Under the pieces are notes generated by a model. That model worked only from the letters and a program-made list of their open reading frames with translations, was not told the DNA's origin and did not search any database. Positions 1 to 7,167 of a stretch of DNA of 22,780 nt are shown here, one piece after another. The DNA is from an uncultured Blautia sp. (GTDB lineage: Bacteria > Bacillota > Clostridia > Lachnospirales > Lachnospiraceae): positions 1-22,780 of the forward strand of contig CAKROE010000035.1 of NCBI GenBank assembly GCA_934371915.1, written 5' to 3'. A program made the position numbers and the translations under genes. Each line of letters opens with the position of its first letter. Within the stretch, counting starts at the first letter, position 1.

Positions 1-266
1 ATGCAACATCAATCGGTTTTCTAGATGATGCAAAACCGGATATTCAGTATAAAAAACTGCCGAAGGATCTGGTAGTATGTGATGTAATTCCAAATAAATT
101 AAGAACTTCGTTTTTACAGGAGGCAGAGAGACATAATTTAAGAACGTTTAATGGTTTGGAAATGCTGGTAAATCAGGGTGCATTGGCTTATGAGTTGTGG
201 ACAGGACGAAAAGCACCTGTGGAAGTAATGAAGCAGGCAATGAAAAAAGAATACGGAGAGTGCTGA
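1..266 (+). CDS. aroE: Shikimate/quinate dehydrogenase-like protein, C-terminal fragment
   Basis: This is the 3' end of a gene that enters from the left edge. The reading frame begins at base 3 and stops with TGA at 264-266, giving 87 residues. The fragment starts ATSIGF and contains VVCDVIPNKLRTSFLQEA and NGLEMLVNQGALAYELWTG. These match the C-terminal part of the AroE family: the NATS-type turn, the D-x-x-Y/P-x-P-x-x-T-x-F/L segment, and the NG-x-x-ML-x-x-QGA helix where the conserved Gln contacts shikimate. AroE reduces 3-dehydroshikimate to shikimate with NADPH in the cytosol. The N-terminal substrate half is missing because of the window edge, so shikimate and quinate specificity cannot be separated. 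The LacI-family gene starts only 9 bases downstream, and the GGAGAG at 256-261, inside the end of this gene, probably serves it. The two may therefore be co-transcribed. Confidence 0.82.
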   Translation, partial: ATSIGFLDDAKPDIQYKKLPKDLVVCDVIPNKLRTSFLQEAERHNLRTFNGLEMLVNQGALAYELWTGRKAPVEVMKQAMKKEYGEC

Positions 267-275
267 GAAAAATAT

Positions 276-1358
276 ATGAGTGGAATTAAGGATGTTGCAA
301 AAAAAGCAGGAGTGTCCATTTCAACGGTGTCCAATGTACTGAACAAATCAAAATATGTAAGCCCGGATCTGGTGATGCGTGTAGAAAAAGCTGTAGAAGA
401 GCTTTCTTATGAGGCTAATCCGATAGCAAGAAGCATGAAAAATAATAAAACGGGAACGATCGGAGTGATTACAGAAGATATGTGCGGAGTGTTTTATCCG
501 TACGTAGTAAAGGGAATCAATTCAGTAACAGTAGAAAAAGGATATCAGATCATCATTTGTGATACACAGGCAACCTATGGTGACAAGAATGCAATCAAAA
601 GAGAAAAAGAGTTGTTTCGAAGACTGATAGCGAACCGGGTAGACGGAATTATTTTTGTCTCTTCAATATCAAATGAGAGCGCAGAAAAATATTTTTCACA
701 GTTGAGAAAACAGGCAAATAAATATAAAAAAATCCCGCTGGTAAGTATGGAACGTGACATGACGGACGTTGGGATTGATTCTGTGTATTTTGACGGATAT
801 GCAAATGCACAGAAGGCAGTACAGCACCTGATCGACTGTGGATGCAAAAAAATATGTCATATTACGGGCGCCACAGAACTGCAGATTGCGTTGGAGCGTA
901 TAAGAGGCTACGAAGACTGCCTGAAGAAGAATGACATGTATTATGACAGGGGAAAAATGATGGTCTACGGTGATTACAGCCATCAGAGCGGTTATGCATG
1001 TATGAAACAGCTACTGGAACAGGTCCCGGATCTGGACGGTGTATTCTGTGGAAACGACCAGATGGCGATTGGTGCGCTGAAAGTCCTGAAAGAATATGGA
1101 AAGAGAATACCGGAAGACATCAAACTTATGGGATATGATGATGTTTTCCTATCGAGTGTGGTAGAACCGTCGCTTTCAACAATCCATATCCGGAAAAGAC
1201 ATGCCGGGATCGAAGCGGCGAAGATACTGTTTCAGAGAATAGAAGAACAGGATGAGAAATATCATGATGCAATAGGTATCAAAATGAATGCAAGACTTGT
1301 TGTACGAAAATCAACAGTAGAAGATGCACCGGAAGACTGGAATCTGGTCGACTGGTAA
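276..1358 (+). CDS. LacI/GalR-family transcriptional regulator, probable repressor of the downstream sugar operon
   Basis: 360 residues, normal for the family. Residues 3-22 form the LacI helix-turn-helix (IKDVAKKAGVSISTVSNVLN). The hinge helix follows around 50-57 (NPIARSMK), and a periplasmic-binding-protein-like effector domain runs from about residue 60 to 340. That domain carries GIISV/GDDQ-like landmarks, including DGVFCGNDQMAIGALK and the C-terminal LMGYDD segment. Family members bind palindromes with a central CG and release or tighten on binding a sugar. The intergenic region behind this gene has three sites with an AAACGTTT core, which suits such a protein. The start is ATG at 276; the only ribosome-site candidate is GGAGAG about 15 bases upstream, so translation may be modest. 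It is followed directly by a terminator, so it is a separate unit from the operon it likely controls. The effector is not readable from the sequence. Confidence 0.9.
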   Translation: MSGIKDVAKKAGVSISTVSNVLNKSKYVSPDLVMRVEKAVEELSYEANPIARSMKNNKTGTIGVITEDMCGVFYPYVVKGINSVTVEKGYQIIICDTQATYGDKNAIKREKELFRRLIANRVDGIIFVSSISNESAEKYFSQLRKQANKYKKIPLVSMERDMTDVGIDSVYFDGYANAQKAVQHLIDCGCKKICHITGATELQIALERIRGYEDCLKKNDMYYDRGKMMVYGDYSHQSGYACMKQLLEQVPDLDGVFCGNDQMAIGALKVLKEYGKRIPEDIKLMGYDDVFLSSVVEPSLSTIHIRKRHAGIEAAKILFQRIEEQDEKYHDAIGIKMNARLVVRKSTVEDAPEDWNLVDW

Positions 1359-1364
1359 AAGGAT

Positions 1365-1407
1365 ATCCCCGATATCATCTGATGATGGTGGTGTCGGGGA
1401 TTTTTTT
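1365..1407 (+). terminator. Intrinsic terminator of the LacI-family gene
   Basis: ATCCCCGA at 1365-1372 pairs with TCGGGGAT at 1394-1401. The inner ATCATC/GATGAT arms extend the stem with a bulge on the right side, and a run of seven T follows. It begins 7 bases after the stop codon. Confidence 0.85.
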
Positions 1408-1416
1408 GTAGATAAA

Positions 1417-1445
1417 TTTGCAAAAAATATAAATAATTGTATAAT
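1417..1445 (+). promoter_or_regulatory. Candidate promoter P1
   Basis: TTTGCA (1417-1422), a 17-base spacer and a perfect TATAAT (1440-1445). The predicted start is near 1452, immediately before site O1, so a protein bound at O1 would block it. The -35 box is weak, and the region is AT-rich enough that a chance match is possible. Confidence 0.45.
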
Positions 1446-1455
1446 CAAAACAAAT

Positions 1456-1470
1456 GAAAAAACGTTTTAC
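1456..1470 (+). promoter_or_regulatory. Operator-like site O1 (LacI family)
   Basis: GAAAAAACGTTTTAC with the perfect palindrome AAAACGTTTT at 1459-1468. It shares the GAAAAACGTTTYAC core with O2 and O3 (O1 has one extra A on the left). The central CG is the hallmark of LacI-family sites. The adjacent repressor is the likely ligand; CcpA, also LacI family, is an alternative because the site resembles a cre. Confidence 0.6.
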
Positions 1471-1496
1471 GGAACGAGGAGAGGGCGAAACTTAAA

Positions 1497-1512
1497 AAAA
1501 TTGTGCAATTTT
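1497..1512 (+). repeat. Short perfect inverted repeat in the control region
   Basis: AAAATTG and CAATTTT arms around a two-base centre. It is not followed by a T-tract and is too short-looped for a terminator. It could be a site for a second regulator or a chance palindrome in AT-rich DNA. Confidence 0.4.
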
Positions 1513-1527
1513 AACGAAAACACACCA

Positions 1528-1541
1528 GAAAAACGTTTCAC
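1528..1541 (+). promoter_or_regulatory. Operator-like site O2 (LacI family)
   Basis: GAAAAACGTTTCAC, differing from O3 at one base of the 14-base core. It lies 71 bases downstream of O1 (centre to centre) and about 35 bases upstream of the P2 -35 box. That position suits a DNA loop with O3 or regulation from upstream. Confidence 0.6.
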
Positions 1542-1575
1542 TATTTACAAATATTAAATTGTGTACAAAAATCAA

Positions 1576-1604
1576 TTGACAAATACAATATAAAAGGATA
1601 TGAT
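1576..1604 (+). promoter_or_regulatory. Strong sigma-A promoter P2 of the sugar operon
   Basis: TTGACA (1576-1581), exactly 17 bases, then TATGAT (1599-1604). This is a full-consensus -35 box with a 5/6 -10 box. Transcription would start near 1611, leaving a leader of about 128 bases that includes O3. O2 upstream and O3 downstream bracket it. Confidence 0.75.
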
Positions 1605-1707
1605 AAATCTATCTTAAGACGGCAAAAGCACTTAAAACATATGTATATTATGTGAAAAATAGTGCAAAAAGCACAATAATCAACAAGGCTATTTTTTTTA
1701 ACCATTA

Positions 1708-1722
1708 GAAAAACGTTTTACC
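1708..1722 (+). promoter_or_regulatory. Operator-like site O3 (LacI family), just ahead of the first operon gene
   Basis: GAAAAACGTTTTACC, 180 bases downstream of O2 and about 95 bases downstream of the predicted P2 start. It sits directly before the AAGGAGAGG ribosome site. Bound protein here would act as a transcription roadblock or as a looping partner for O1 or O2. Confidence 0.6.
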
Positions 1723-1739
1723 AAAAAGGAGAGGATAAT

Positions 1740-2954
1740 ATGCAAAATAAAAAAAGACTTGCTGAAAAAGCGTTGGAACAGGGTGGCGGAATTTTAAGAC
1801 TTGCTCCTACCTGGGTACCGAGATCGTTTTGCAGACCGGGAAAAAGAATCAAACTTCATCCGGATGATTATTTTGTTCTGGGTCAGAGAGGTGGAATAGA
1901 TGAGAGATGGTTTTCATCTACCACATGGGCTGAGAATGGACCGGATACACCGGAAGATGAAGGCCTCAGCTATGTTGTAGTTGATGATGAAGGAAAAGAA
2001 AAAGTCCTGCTCAGAGATGTTGTGGAACTTCTGGGAGCAGAGGTTATCGGAGAGACACTCTGGAACAAATATCACAGATGGCCGATGTTTTCCAAATTCT
2101 TTGATAATGCAGGCCCGTTGCCGCATCACATCCATCACAGAGATCAGCATGCGAACAGAGTTGGTGCTTCAGGAAAACCGGAAATGTATTTCTTCCCGTC
2201 ACAGTTAAATAACCACGGTGGAGAATTTCCATTTACTTTCTTCGGACTGAATCCTGAAACTACAAAAGAAGAAGTTCTTGAATCTCTGAAAAACTTTACA
2301 AAAGGAGATAACAGAATCACTTCTCTGGCAATGGCATATAAGCTGGATCTTGATACCGGATGGGATGTACCTCCGGGAGTATTACATGCACCTGGAAGCC
2401 TTTGTACTTATGAACCGCAGTTTGCATCAGATGTATACGCAATGTATCAGTCAGTCCTTTTGAACGGACAGATCGTAGGAGAAGATCTTCTCTGGAAGAA
2501 CACACCGGAAGAAGAGCTTGGAAATTATGAATATCTGCTGGATGTTATCGACTGGGATAAGAACGTAGATCCTGATTTCCATAAGAACCGTTTTATGGCA
2601 CCGAAGCCGGTGAGACCGATGGAAGACATGATCGCAGATGGATACATTGAAGAGTGGATTTGCTATAAGTGTGAAACAGTCTGTGCAAAACGCCTGACTG
2701 TTCTCCCGGGACAGACTGTAACAATCAAAGACAGCGCACCATATGGTCTGATCTGTCTGGAAGGCCACGGAACTTTCGGAAAATGGGAAATCGAATCTCC
2801 GGCACTGATCCATTATGGACAGCTGACACATGACGAATATTTTGTAACTGAAAAAGCAGCAAAAGAAGGTGTTGTGATTACAAATCCATCCACCACAGAT
2901 CCAATCGTGATTCTGAAACATTTCTCGGAAAACCCGGATTTGGTTATTGAATAG
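1740..2954 (+). CDS. Phosphomannose-isomerase-like cupin protein, candidate aldose isomerase (paralogue 1)
   Basis: 404 residues, first gene of the operon, with the strong ribosome site AAGGAGAGG. It resembles type I mannose-6-phosphate isomerases. It has an HHIHH cluster at 129-133 in place of their Q-x-H metal motif. GKPEMY follows, with Glu148 matching the metal-binding Glu of the family's KPE motif, and then GWDVPPGVLHAPG with His216. A second beta-rich, cupin-like half runs from about 310 to 395 (PGQTVTIK, GHGTFG). No kinase, phosphate-binding loop or signal peptide is visible, so it should be a cytosolic metalloenzyme. It has a full-length paralogue in the same operon. Mannose-6-phosphate isomerases are known to act on free sugars with mannose-like C2/C3 geometry, including lyxose and L-ribose. 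I infer that it isomerises the imported aldopentose, perhaps L-lyxose to L-xylulose. The family call is firm; the substrate is not shown by the sequence. Confidence 0.75.
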   Translation: MQNKKRLAEKALEQGGGILRLAPTWVPRSFCRPGKRIKLHPDDYFVLGQRGGIDERWFSSTTWAENGPDTPEDEGLSYVVVDDEGKEKVLLRDVVELLGAEVIGETLWNKYHRWPMFSKFFDNAGPLPHHIHHRDQHANRVGASGKPEMYFFPSQLNNHGGEFPFTFFGLNPETTKEEVLESLKNFTKGDNRITSLAMAYKLDLDTGWDVPPGVLHAPGSLCTYEPQFASDVYAMYQSVLLNGQIVGEDLLWKNTPEEELGNYEYLLDVIDWDKNVDPDFHKNRFMAPKPVRPMEDMIADGYIEEWICYKCETVCAKRLTVLPGQTVTIKDSAPYGLICLEGHGTFGKWEIESPALIHYGQLTHDEYFVTEKAAKEGVVITNPSTTDPIVILKHFSENPDLVIE

Positions 2955-2961
2955 AAAATTG

Positions 2962-2970
2962 AAGGAGGAG
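2962..2970 (+). promoter_or_regulatory. Ribosome binding site that fixes a TTG start
   Basis: AAGGAGGAG, 7 bases before TTG at 2978. No ATG or GTG in frame has a comparable site, so TTG is the chosen start of the ABC ATPase gene. Confidence 0.8.
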
Positions 2971-2977
2971 AAAAGTC

Positions 2978-4492
2978 TTGGGAGGCAAATACATACTGGA
3001 AGCCACAGGAATTGATAAAGCTTTCTCCGGAGTAACTGTACTAAAAGGAGCAGAACTCTGTATTGAACCAGGTGAGCTCCACGCACTGATGGGTGAAAAT
3101 GGTGCAGGAAAATCTACTCTTATGAAAATTATCATGGGTATTTATACAAAAGACGCAGGCAAGGTTGTTCTTGACGGTAAAGAAGTTGAATTCAAGTCGG
3201 CCAGAGAAGCACTTGATGCCGGAATATCCATGATCCATCAGGAATTAAGCCCTATTCCAGAAATGACAGTTGCAGAGAATGTTTTTCTTGGAAGGGAACA
3301 GAAAAAAATCAAAGGGTTGCCTTTTGTAGATAAAAAGCAGTTAAATCAGAAAACACAGGAGCTTCTTGTTGAATATGAACTGGACCAGTACATAAAACCA
3401 ACAATGAAAATGAAGAATCTGAATATTGCTCAGATTCAGATGATGGAGATCATCAAAGCGGTTTCCTACAATTCAAAAGTTATCATTATGGATGAGCCTA
3501 CCTCTTCCTTATCAGAAAAAGAGACAGAGACACTGTTCCATATCATTGATAATCTGAGAGCCAAAAAAGTCGGAATTATTTATATCTCTCATCGAATGGA
3601 AGAGGTTTTTGAACTTGCCGACAGAGTTTCTGTACTTCGAGACGGACAGTTTATAGGCTGTGTCAAAGTTGCTGATGCATCCAGAGAACAGTTGATTAAC
3701 ATGATGGTAGGTCGTGAGCTAGAAGGTGGTTATCCGACCAACACGGCGAAAAAAGGAGCAGTAGTTCTTGAACTGAAGAATTTCACCAGAAAAGGTGTTT
3801 TTGAAGATGTAAATCTTAAAGTAAGAGCCGGTGAGATTCTTGGACTGGCGGGACTGGTAGGTGCCGGAAGAAGTGAAGTAATGAGAGCACTTGTGGGTTA
3901 TGACAAACTGGATTTCGGAGAAATTTATCTGGAAGGAAAACAGATTACGATCAGACATCCACAGGATGCAATTAAACATCACATTGTAATGGCATCAGAA
4001 GACCGAAAAGAACTGGGACTGGTGCTTTGTAGAAATATTAAAGAAAACGTATCCTTACAGAACTTTGATAAATTATCCGATGCATCATTCATTCAGAAGT
4101 CGAAGGAAAGAAAACTTGCAAAAGAATATACAGAAAAAATGGCAACTAAGATGAATGGAATCGATGATCTGGTATCCAGTCTTTCGGGAGGTAATCAGCA
4201 GAAGGTTGTTTTAGCAAAATGTCTGATGTCAGAGCCTAAGGTGCTGATCATGGATGAGCCTACACGTGGTATTGACGTAGGTGCAAAAGCCGCAATTTAT
4301 AACATTATGATCGATCTGGCAAAACAGGGTATTGCGATCATTATGATTTCCTCTGAAATGCCTGAGCTGATCGGAATGAGTGACCGTGTTATGGTTATGG
4401 CAAACGGCAGAGTAAAAGGAGAGCTGGAAGGCGAAGAAACAGCTTCTCAGCAGGCTATTATGAATTTAGCATTTGGAGGAAATGAACAATGA
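2978..4492 (+). CDS. Sugar ABC transporter, double-domain ATPase (RbsA/MglA type)
   Basis: 504 residues with two nucleotide-binding domains, the normal form for CUT2-class monosaccharide importers. The first domain has Walker A GENGAGKST at 39-47 and Walker B VIIMDEPTSSL, followed by a YISHRMEE switch region. The second has a degenerate P-loop, GLVGAGRSE, the signature SLSGGNQQK, and Walker B VLIMDEPTRGIDVG. A degenerate second P-loop is typical of RbsA and MglA. The protein powers uptake through the permease encoded immediately downstream, whose start codon overlaps this stop codon by 4 bases (ATGA). Translation begins at a TTG codon behind a very strong ribosome site, which may tune its level. 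The transported sugar cannot be read from the ATPase; the operon suggests a pentose. Confidence 0.95.
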   Translation: MGGKYILEATGIDKAFSGVTVLKGAELCIEPGELHALMGENGAGKSTLMKIIMGIYTKDAGKVVLDGKEVEFKSAREALDAGISMIHQELSPIPEMTVAENVFLGREQKKIKGLPFVDKKQLNQKTQELLVEYELDQYIKPTMKMKNLNIAQIQMMEIIKAVSYNSKVIIMDEPTSSLSEKETETLFHIIDNLRAKKVGIIYISHRMEEVFELADRVSVLRDGQFIGCVKVADASREQLINMMVGRELEGGYPTNTAKKGAVVLELKNFTRKGVFEDVNLKVRAGEILGLAGLVGAGRSEVMRALVGYDKLDFGEIYLEGKQITIRHPQDAIKHHIVMASEDRKELGLVLCRNIKENVSLQNFDKLSDASFIQKSKERKLAKEYTEKMATKMNGIDDLVSSLSGGNQQKVVLAKCLMSEPKVLIMDEPTRGIDVGAKAAIYNIMIDLAKQGIAIIMISSEMPELIGMSDRVMVMANGRVKGELEGEETASQQAIMNLAFGGNEQ

Positions 4493-5436
4493 CACAGAAA
4501 AAAGATATAGGAAAGATCCTGAGACAATTTGGACTTGTATTTGTTGCTCTTTTTATCATTGTCTTTATGAGCATCAAATCAGATGTATTTCTGACAAGTC
4601 AGAATATCATTAATATCCTGAGACAGATTTCCATAAATGGTATTCTGGCAGTTGGTATGACATTCGTAATTCTTACCGGCGGTATCGACCTTTCAGTCGG
4701 ATCTGTAGTTGCTATCACAGGTGTTATCGTTGGTTCACTGCTTCAGAGCGGTACAAACTGGTTCCTTGCAAGTCTTGCAGCACTGGTAATTTCCGCTATC
4801 TGTGGAGTATTTAACGGATGGCTCATCTCCTATGTAGGATTCCAGCCATTTATTGCAACACTGTCAACAATGACTATCGGACGTGGTTTTGCACAGGTTT
4901 ATTCCAATGGTAAACCGTACACCATCTCCGATCCGAGCTTTAAGGTAATTGGCCAGGGATACTTTCTGGGAATCCCGGTTCCGATCATCCTTCTGGTAAT
5001 CTTCTGTATCATTGGTCTGGTCATTCTTACAATGACAACCTTTGGACGTTACGTATTTGCAATCGGTGGTAACATGAATGCCGCAAAACTTTCAGGTGTA
5101 CGTACACAGAGAGTACAGCTTATGGTTTATGTAATGTCTTCCATTTGTGCATGGATGGTTGGTCTGATCCTTGCAGCACGTATCAGTTCCGGCCAGCCGA
5201 CAGCTGGTGAATCCTATGAAATGGATGCTATCGCCGCAACAGCGATCGGTGGAACAAGTATGAGTGGTGGTATCGGTTCTCTGTCAGGAACTATCATCGG
5301 TTTCGTAATTCTGGGTCTGTTACAGAACTCCATGAACCTGATGAACATCAACTCTTTCTGGCAGCAGATCGTAAAAGGTTTACTGATCATCATCGCAGTA
5401 TTCCTGGATATGAGAACAAAAGGTAAAAAAGCATAA
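4489..5436 (+). CDS. Sugar ABC transporter permease (RbsC type)
   Basis: 315 residues, highly hydrophobic, with about eight to ten membrane segments. It contains the family motif GGIDLSVGSV at 64-73 and, near residue 193, the cytoplasmic-loop segment GGNMNAAKLSGV that contacts the ATPase in BPD_transp_2 permeases. It would form a homodimer channel in the cytoplasmic membrane with the RbsA-type ATPase. The ATG overlaps the ATPase stop by 4 bases, and its ribosome site GGAGGA (4475-4480) lies inside the upstream gene, so the two are translationally coupled. It ends 93 bases before the binding-protein gene, a gap that contains a perfect palindrome. Confidence 0.95.
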   Translation: MTQKKDIGKILRQFGLVFVALFIIVFMSIKSDVFLTSQNIINILRQISINGILAVGMTFVILTGGIDLSVGSVVAITGVIVGSLLQSGTNWFLASLAALVISAICGVFNGWLISYVGFQPFIATLSTMTIGRGFAQVYSNGKPYTISDPSFKVIGQGYFLGIPVPIILLVIFCIIGLVILTMTTFGRYVFAIGGNMNAAKLSGVRTQRVQLMVYVMSSICAWMVGLILAARISSGQPTAGESYEMDAIAATAIGGTSMSGGIGSLSGTIIGFVILGLLQNSMNLMNINSFWQQIVKGLLIIIAVFLDMRTKGKKA

Positions 5437-5473
5437 TTAAGCACTACAAAAATAAAAACTGAATAATGGGGAA

Positions 5474-5496
5474 TTTAATATCACAGTGATATTAAA
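5474..5496 (+). repeat. Perfect 11-bp inverted repeat upstream of the binding-protein gene
   Basis: The arms are 5474-5484 (TTTAATATCAC) and 5486-5496, around one central A. There is no T-tract directly after it. In RNA it would form an AU-rich hairpin 18 bases ahead of the AAGGAGG ribosome site. It could be a processing or stabilising structure that lets the binding protein be made in excess over the membrane parts; as DNA it could be a regulator site. Confidence 0.55.
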
Positions 5497-5529
5497 AATA
5501 TAACATTTTCTTTTAAGGAGGAAGCAAAT

Positions 5530-6588
5530 ATGAAGAAAAAAGTTTTGGGTGGGTTACTTGCAGTTTCTATGATCGCAACAATGGGTGCATTTAATGTATC
5601 AGTATCAGCAGCAGAGAAGGACAATGCTGATATCAAGATCGGTTTCTCATCAAAAGACAACTCTGACACATTCGTAGCAGCTATTGCAGATGCAGCTGAG
5701 GCAGAGGCAAAAGAACTTGGCGTAGAGCTTCTTATGTATGATGCAGGCGGCGATGTAAATAAACAGATCAGTGACTGCGAAACTCTTCTGGCAGCAGGAG
5801 TAGATGCTCTTGTTGTAATTCCACAGAGTGTAGAAGGAAGTGCTCCTGTTGTTTCCATGGCAAATGACGCAGGTGTTCCGATCATCGTTGACAATGGCGA
5901 CATCGGTGATAAGAATTACACAGCATTTGTAGGTTGTACAGATCAGGAATCCGGTGAACTTCTCGGTAAATGGTTCATGGAAGAATCCGGACTTGAAAAA
6001 GGATCCAAAGTAGCGATCATTGAAGGACCTATGGGACAGTCAGGACAGGTTGGACGTATGGCAGGATTCGAAGAAGTCGGAATGCTTGACTATTTCGATG
6101 TAGTAGCTACTCAGACAGCTAACTGGAAACGTGATGAAGCTATGGCACTTGCAGAAGACTGGATCACAACTTATGGTGATGATCTGAAAGCTATCATCTG
6201 CGAGAACGATGATATGGGCATGGGTGCTCTTTCCGCAGCACAGGCAGCAGGCAGAGACGACATCATCATCGGTGGTGTAGATGGTCTTGATGATGCAGTT
6301 GCAGCAGTTAAAGATGGTTCCTATGGTGTATCCGTTCTTCAGGACTCCGCAGGACAGGGACGTGTTGGTGTTGATGTTGCAGTTGCAGCAGCTAAAGGCG
6401 AAGAAGTTGAGCCTGATACAAGAATTCCATTCCGCCCGATCACAAAAGACAACGTAGATGCATATCTTGAAGGTGGTGTAGACGCTATCTCCGGTGATGA
6501 CGCAGCAGAAGATACAACTGAAGAGAAAACAGACGAAGCAGCTGATGATACAGCAGCAGAAGATACAACTGAAGAAGAAGCAAAATAA
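5530..6588 (+). CDS. Sugar ABC transporter substrate-binding protein (RbsB type), no lipobox, acidic tail
   Basis: 352 residues, preceded by a strong AAGGAGG site. Residues 1-27 form a Sec signal peptide: KKK, a hydrophobic core, then VSVSA with a likely cut after Ala27. There is no cysteine at or near the cleavage site, so it is not a lipoprotein, unlike most binding proteins of Gram-positive importers. Residues about 35-318 match Peripla_BP_4, including DIKIGFSSKDN, the hinge-region VVIPQS, ICENDDMGMGAL and GGVDGLDDA. After the domain, residues 323-352 form a tail of Asp, Glu, Ala and Thr in which AAEDTTEE occurs twice. It should capture the sugar outside the membrane and deliver it to the permease. 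How it is retained at the cell surface is unclear. A strong terminator follows 67 bases later, which would raise its message relative to downstream genes. Confidence 0.92.
   Translation: MKKKVLGGLLAVSMIATMGAFNVSVSAAEKDNADIKIGFSSKDNSDTFVAAIADAAEAEAKELGVELLMYDAGGDVNKQISDCETLLAAGVDALVVIPQSVEGSAPVVSMANDAGVPIIVDNGDIGDKNYTAFVGCTDQESGELLGKWFMEESGLEKGSKVAIIEGPMGQSGQVGRMAGFEEVGMLDYFDVVATQTANWKRDEAMALAEDWITTYGDDLKAIICENDDMGMGALSAAQAAGRDDIIIGGVDGLDDAVAAVKDGSYGVSVLQDSAGQGRVGVDVAVAAAKGEEVEPDTRIPFRPITKDNVDAYLEGGVDAISGDDAAEDTTEEKTDEAADDTAAEDTTEEEAK
6502..6575 (+). repeat. 23-bp direct repeat in the binding-protein tail
   Basis: Bases 6502-6524 and 6553-6575 are identical, 51 bases apart and in frame. Each encodes AAEDTTE. 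The repeat suggests the acidic tail grew by duplication. Confidence 0.85.
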
Positions 6589-6655
6589 TTTCTGATTCAG
6601 AGTAACTGGTCACACGAGTTTATAAAACATAATGAGATCTGGATAATAAAGCAAG

Positions 6656-6695
6656 GCACCGCTGGCAAAGAATGGACTTTGCAGCGGTGCTTTTT
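6656..6695 (+). terminator. Intrinsic terminator inside the operon, after the binding-protein gene
   Basis: GCACCGCTG followed by GCAAAG (6656-6670) pairs with CTTTGCAGCGGTGC (6677-6690), with one bulged base. The loop is AATGGA and five T follow. No promoter is evident between it and the next gene, so it probably acts as a partial attenuator. Confidence 0.85.
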
Positions 6696-6735
6696 GCGCC
6701 CAAAAACAGAGAAAAAATTAGAAAGGAAACACAAA

Positions 6736-7164
6736 ATGCTGAGAAATATACCAAAAATTTTACCTCCGGAACTGGTAAAGACAATGATGGAAATGGGACA
6801 TTCCGATGTATTGATTCTGGCAGATGCTAATTTCCCCGGAACCGCACATGCAAAAAAAATGATCCGTATGGACGGCATTATGATTCCAGAGCTTCTGGAA
6901 GCAATACTGCAGCTGTTTCCGCTGGACAACTTTATCGACAACCCGGTGAGACTTATGAGAAACCTTCCGACAGAGCCGGTTCCGGAGATTTGGGAAACAT
7001 ACAGAGAACTTTTAAACAAATACGACAAAGATAATGCATTCCATGATTTTGAATTTATAGATCGCCTTCCGTTCTACAAAACAGCAGAAAATGCATTTGT
7101 GATCGTTCAGACAGGAGACGAATCCCGTTATGGAAACATAATCCTTCAGAAAGGGGTTTGCTGA
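6736..7164 (+). CDS. fucU: FucU/RbsD-family sugar mutarotase
   Basis: 142 residues, the normal FucU length (about 140). The ATG at 6736 is chosen because AAAGGAAA lies just before it and the product then begins MLRNIPKILPPEL, like FucU. An in-frame ATG at 6679 would start inside the terminator and add 19 unrelated residues. Family features are EMGHSDVLILADANFP near 18-33, with the conserved His; the IRMDG segment; IDRLPFYKTAENAFVIV; and the C-terminal YGNIILQKG. FucU interconverts the alpha and beta pyranose anomers of L-fucose, and RbsD does the related reaction on D-ribose. Its role here is probably to supply the correct anomer of the imported sugar to the isomerase. It lies 3 bases before the DUF4432 gene, so the two are coupled. 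Confidence 0.88.
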   Translation: MLRNIPKILPPELVKTMMEMGHSDVLILADANFPGTAHAKKMIRMDGIMIPELLEAILQLFPLDNFIDNPVRLMRNLPTEPVPEIWETYRELLNKYDKDNAFHDFEFIDRLPFYKTAENAFVIVQTGDESRYGNIILQKGVC

Positions 7165-7167
7165 AAA

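Larger units (their letters stand above)
1359..1739 (+). other. Intergenic control region of the sugar operon
   Basis: This 381-base AT-rich stretch holds no convincing gene. It contains, in order, the repressor gene's terminator, candidate promoter P1, operator-like site O1, a short palindrome, O2, strong promoter P2, a leader of about 100 bases, O3 and the AAGGAGAGG ribosome site of the first operon gene. Each is listed separately. Confidence 0.7.

Noticed and set aside
1475..1557. Possible leader peptide from TTG at 1501 behind a GAGGAGAGG sequence
   Set aside because: The spacing to the ribosome-like sequence is about 17 bases, the start is TTG, and the frame is explained by the operator and palindrome sequences.
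6502..6575. Repeat pair considered as CRISPR-like or mobile-element repeat
   Set aside because: Only two copies, in frame, encoding the same AAEDTTE unit in an acidic tail; an internal coding duplication.
6679..6735. Upstream in-frame start for the FucU gene
   Set aside because: It lies in the terminator stem, lacks a ribosome site and adds residues absent from the family; ATG at 6736 has AAAGGAAA and the family-typical beginning.
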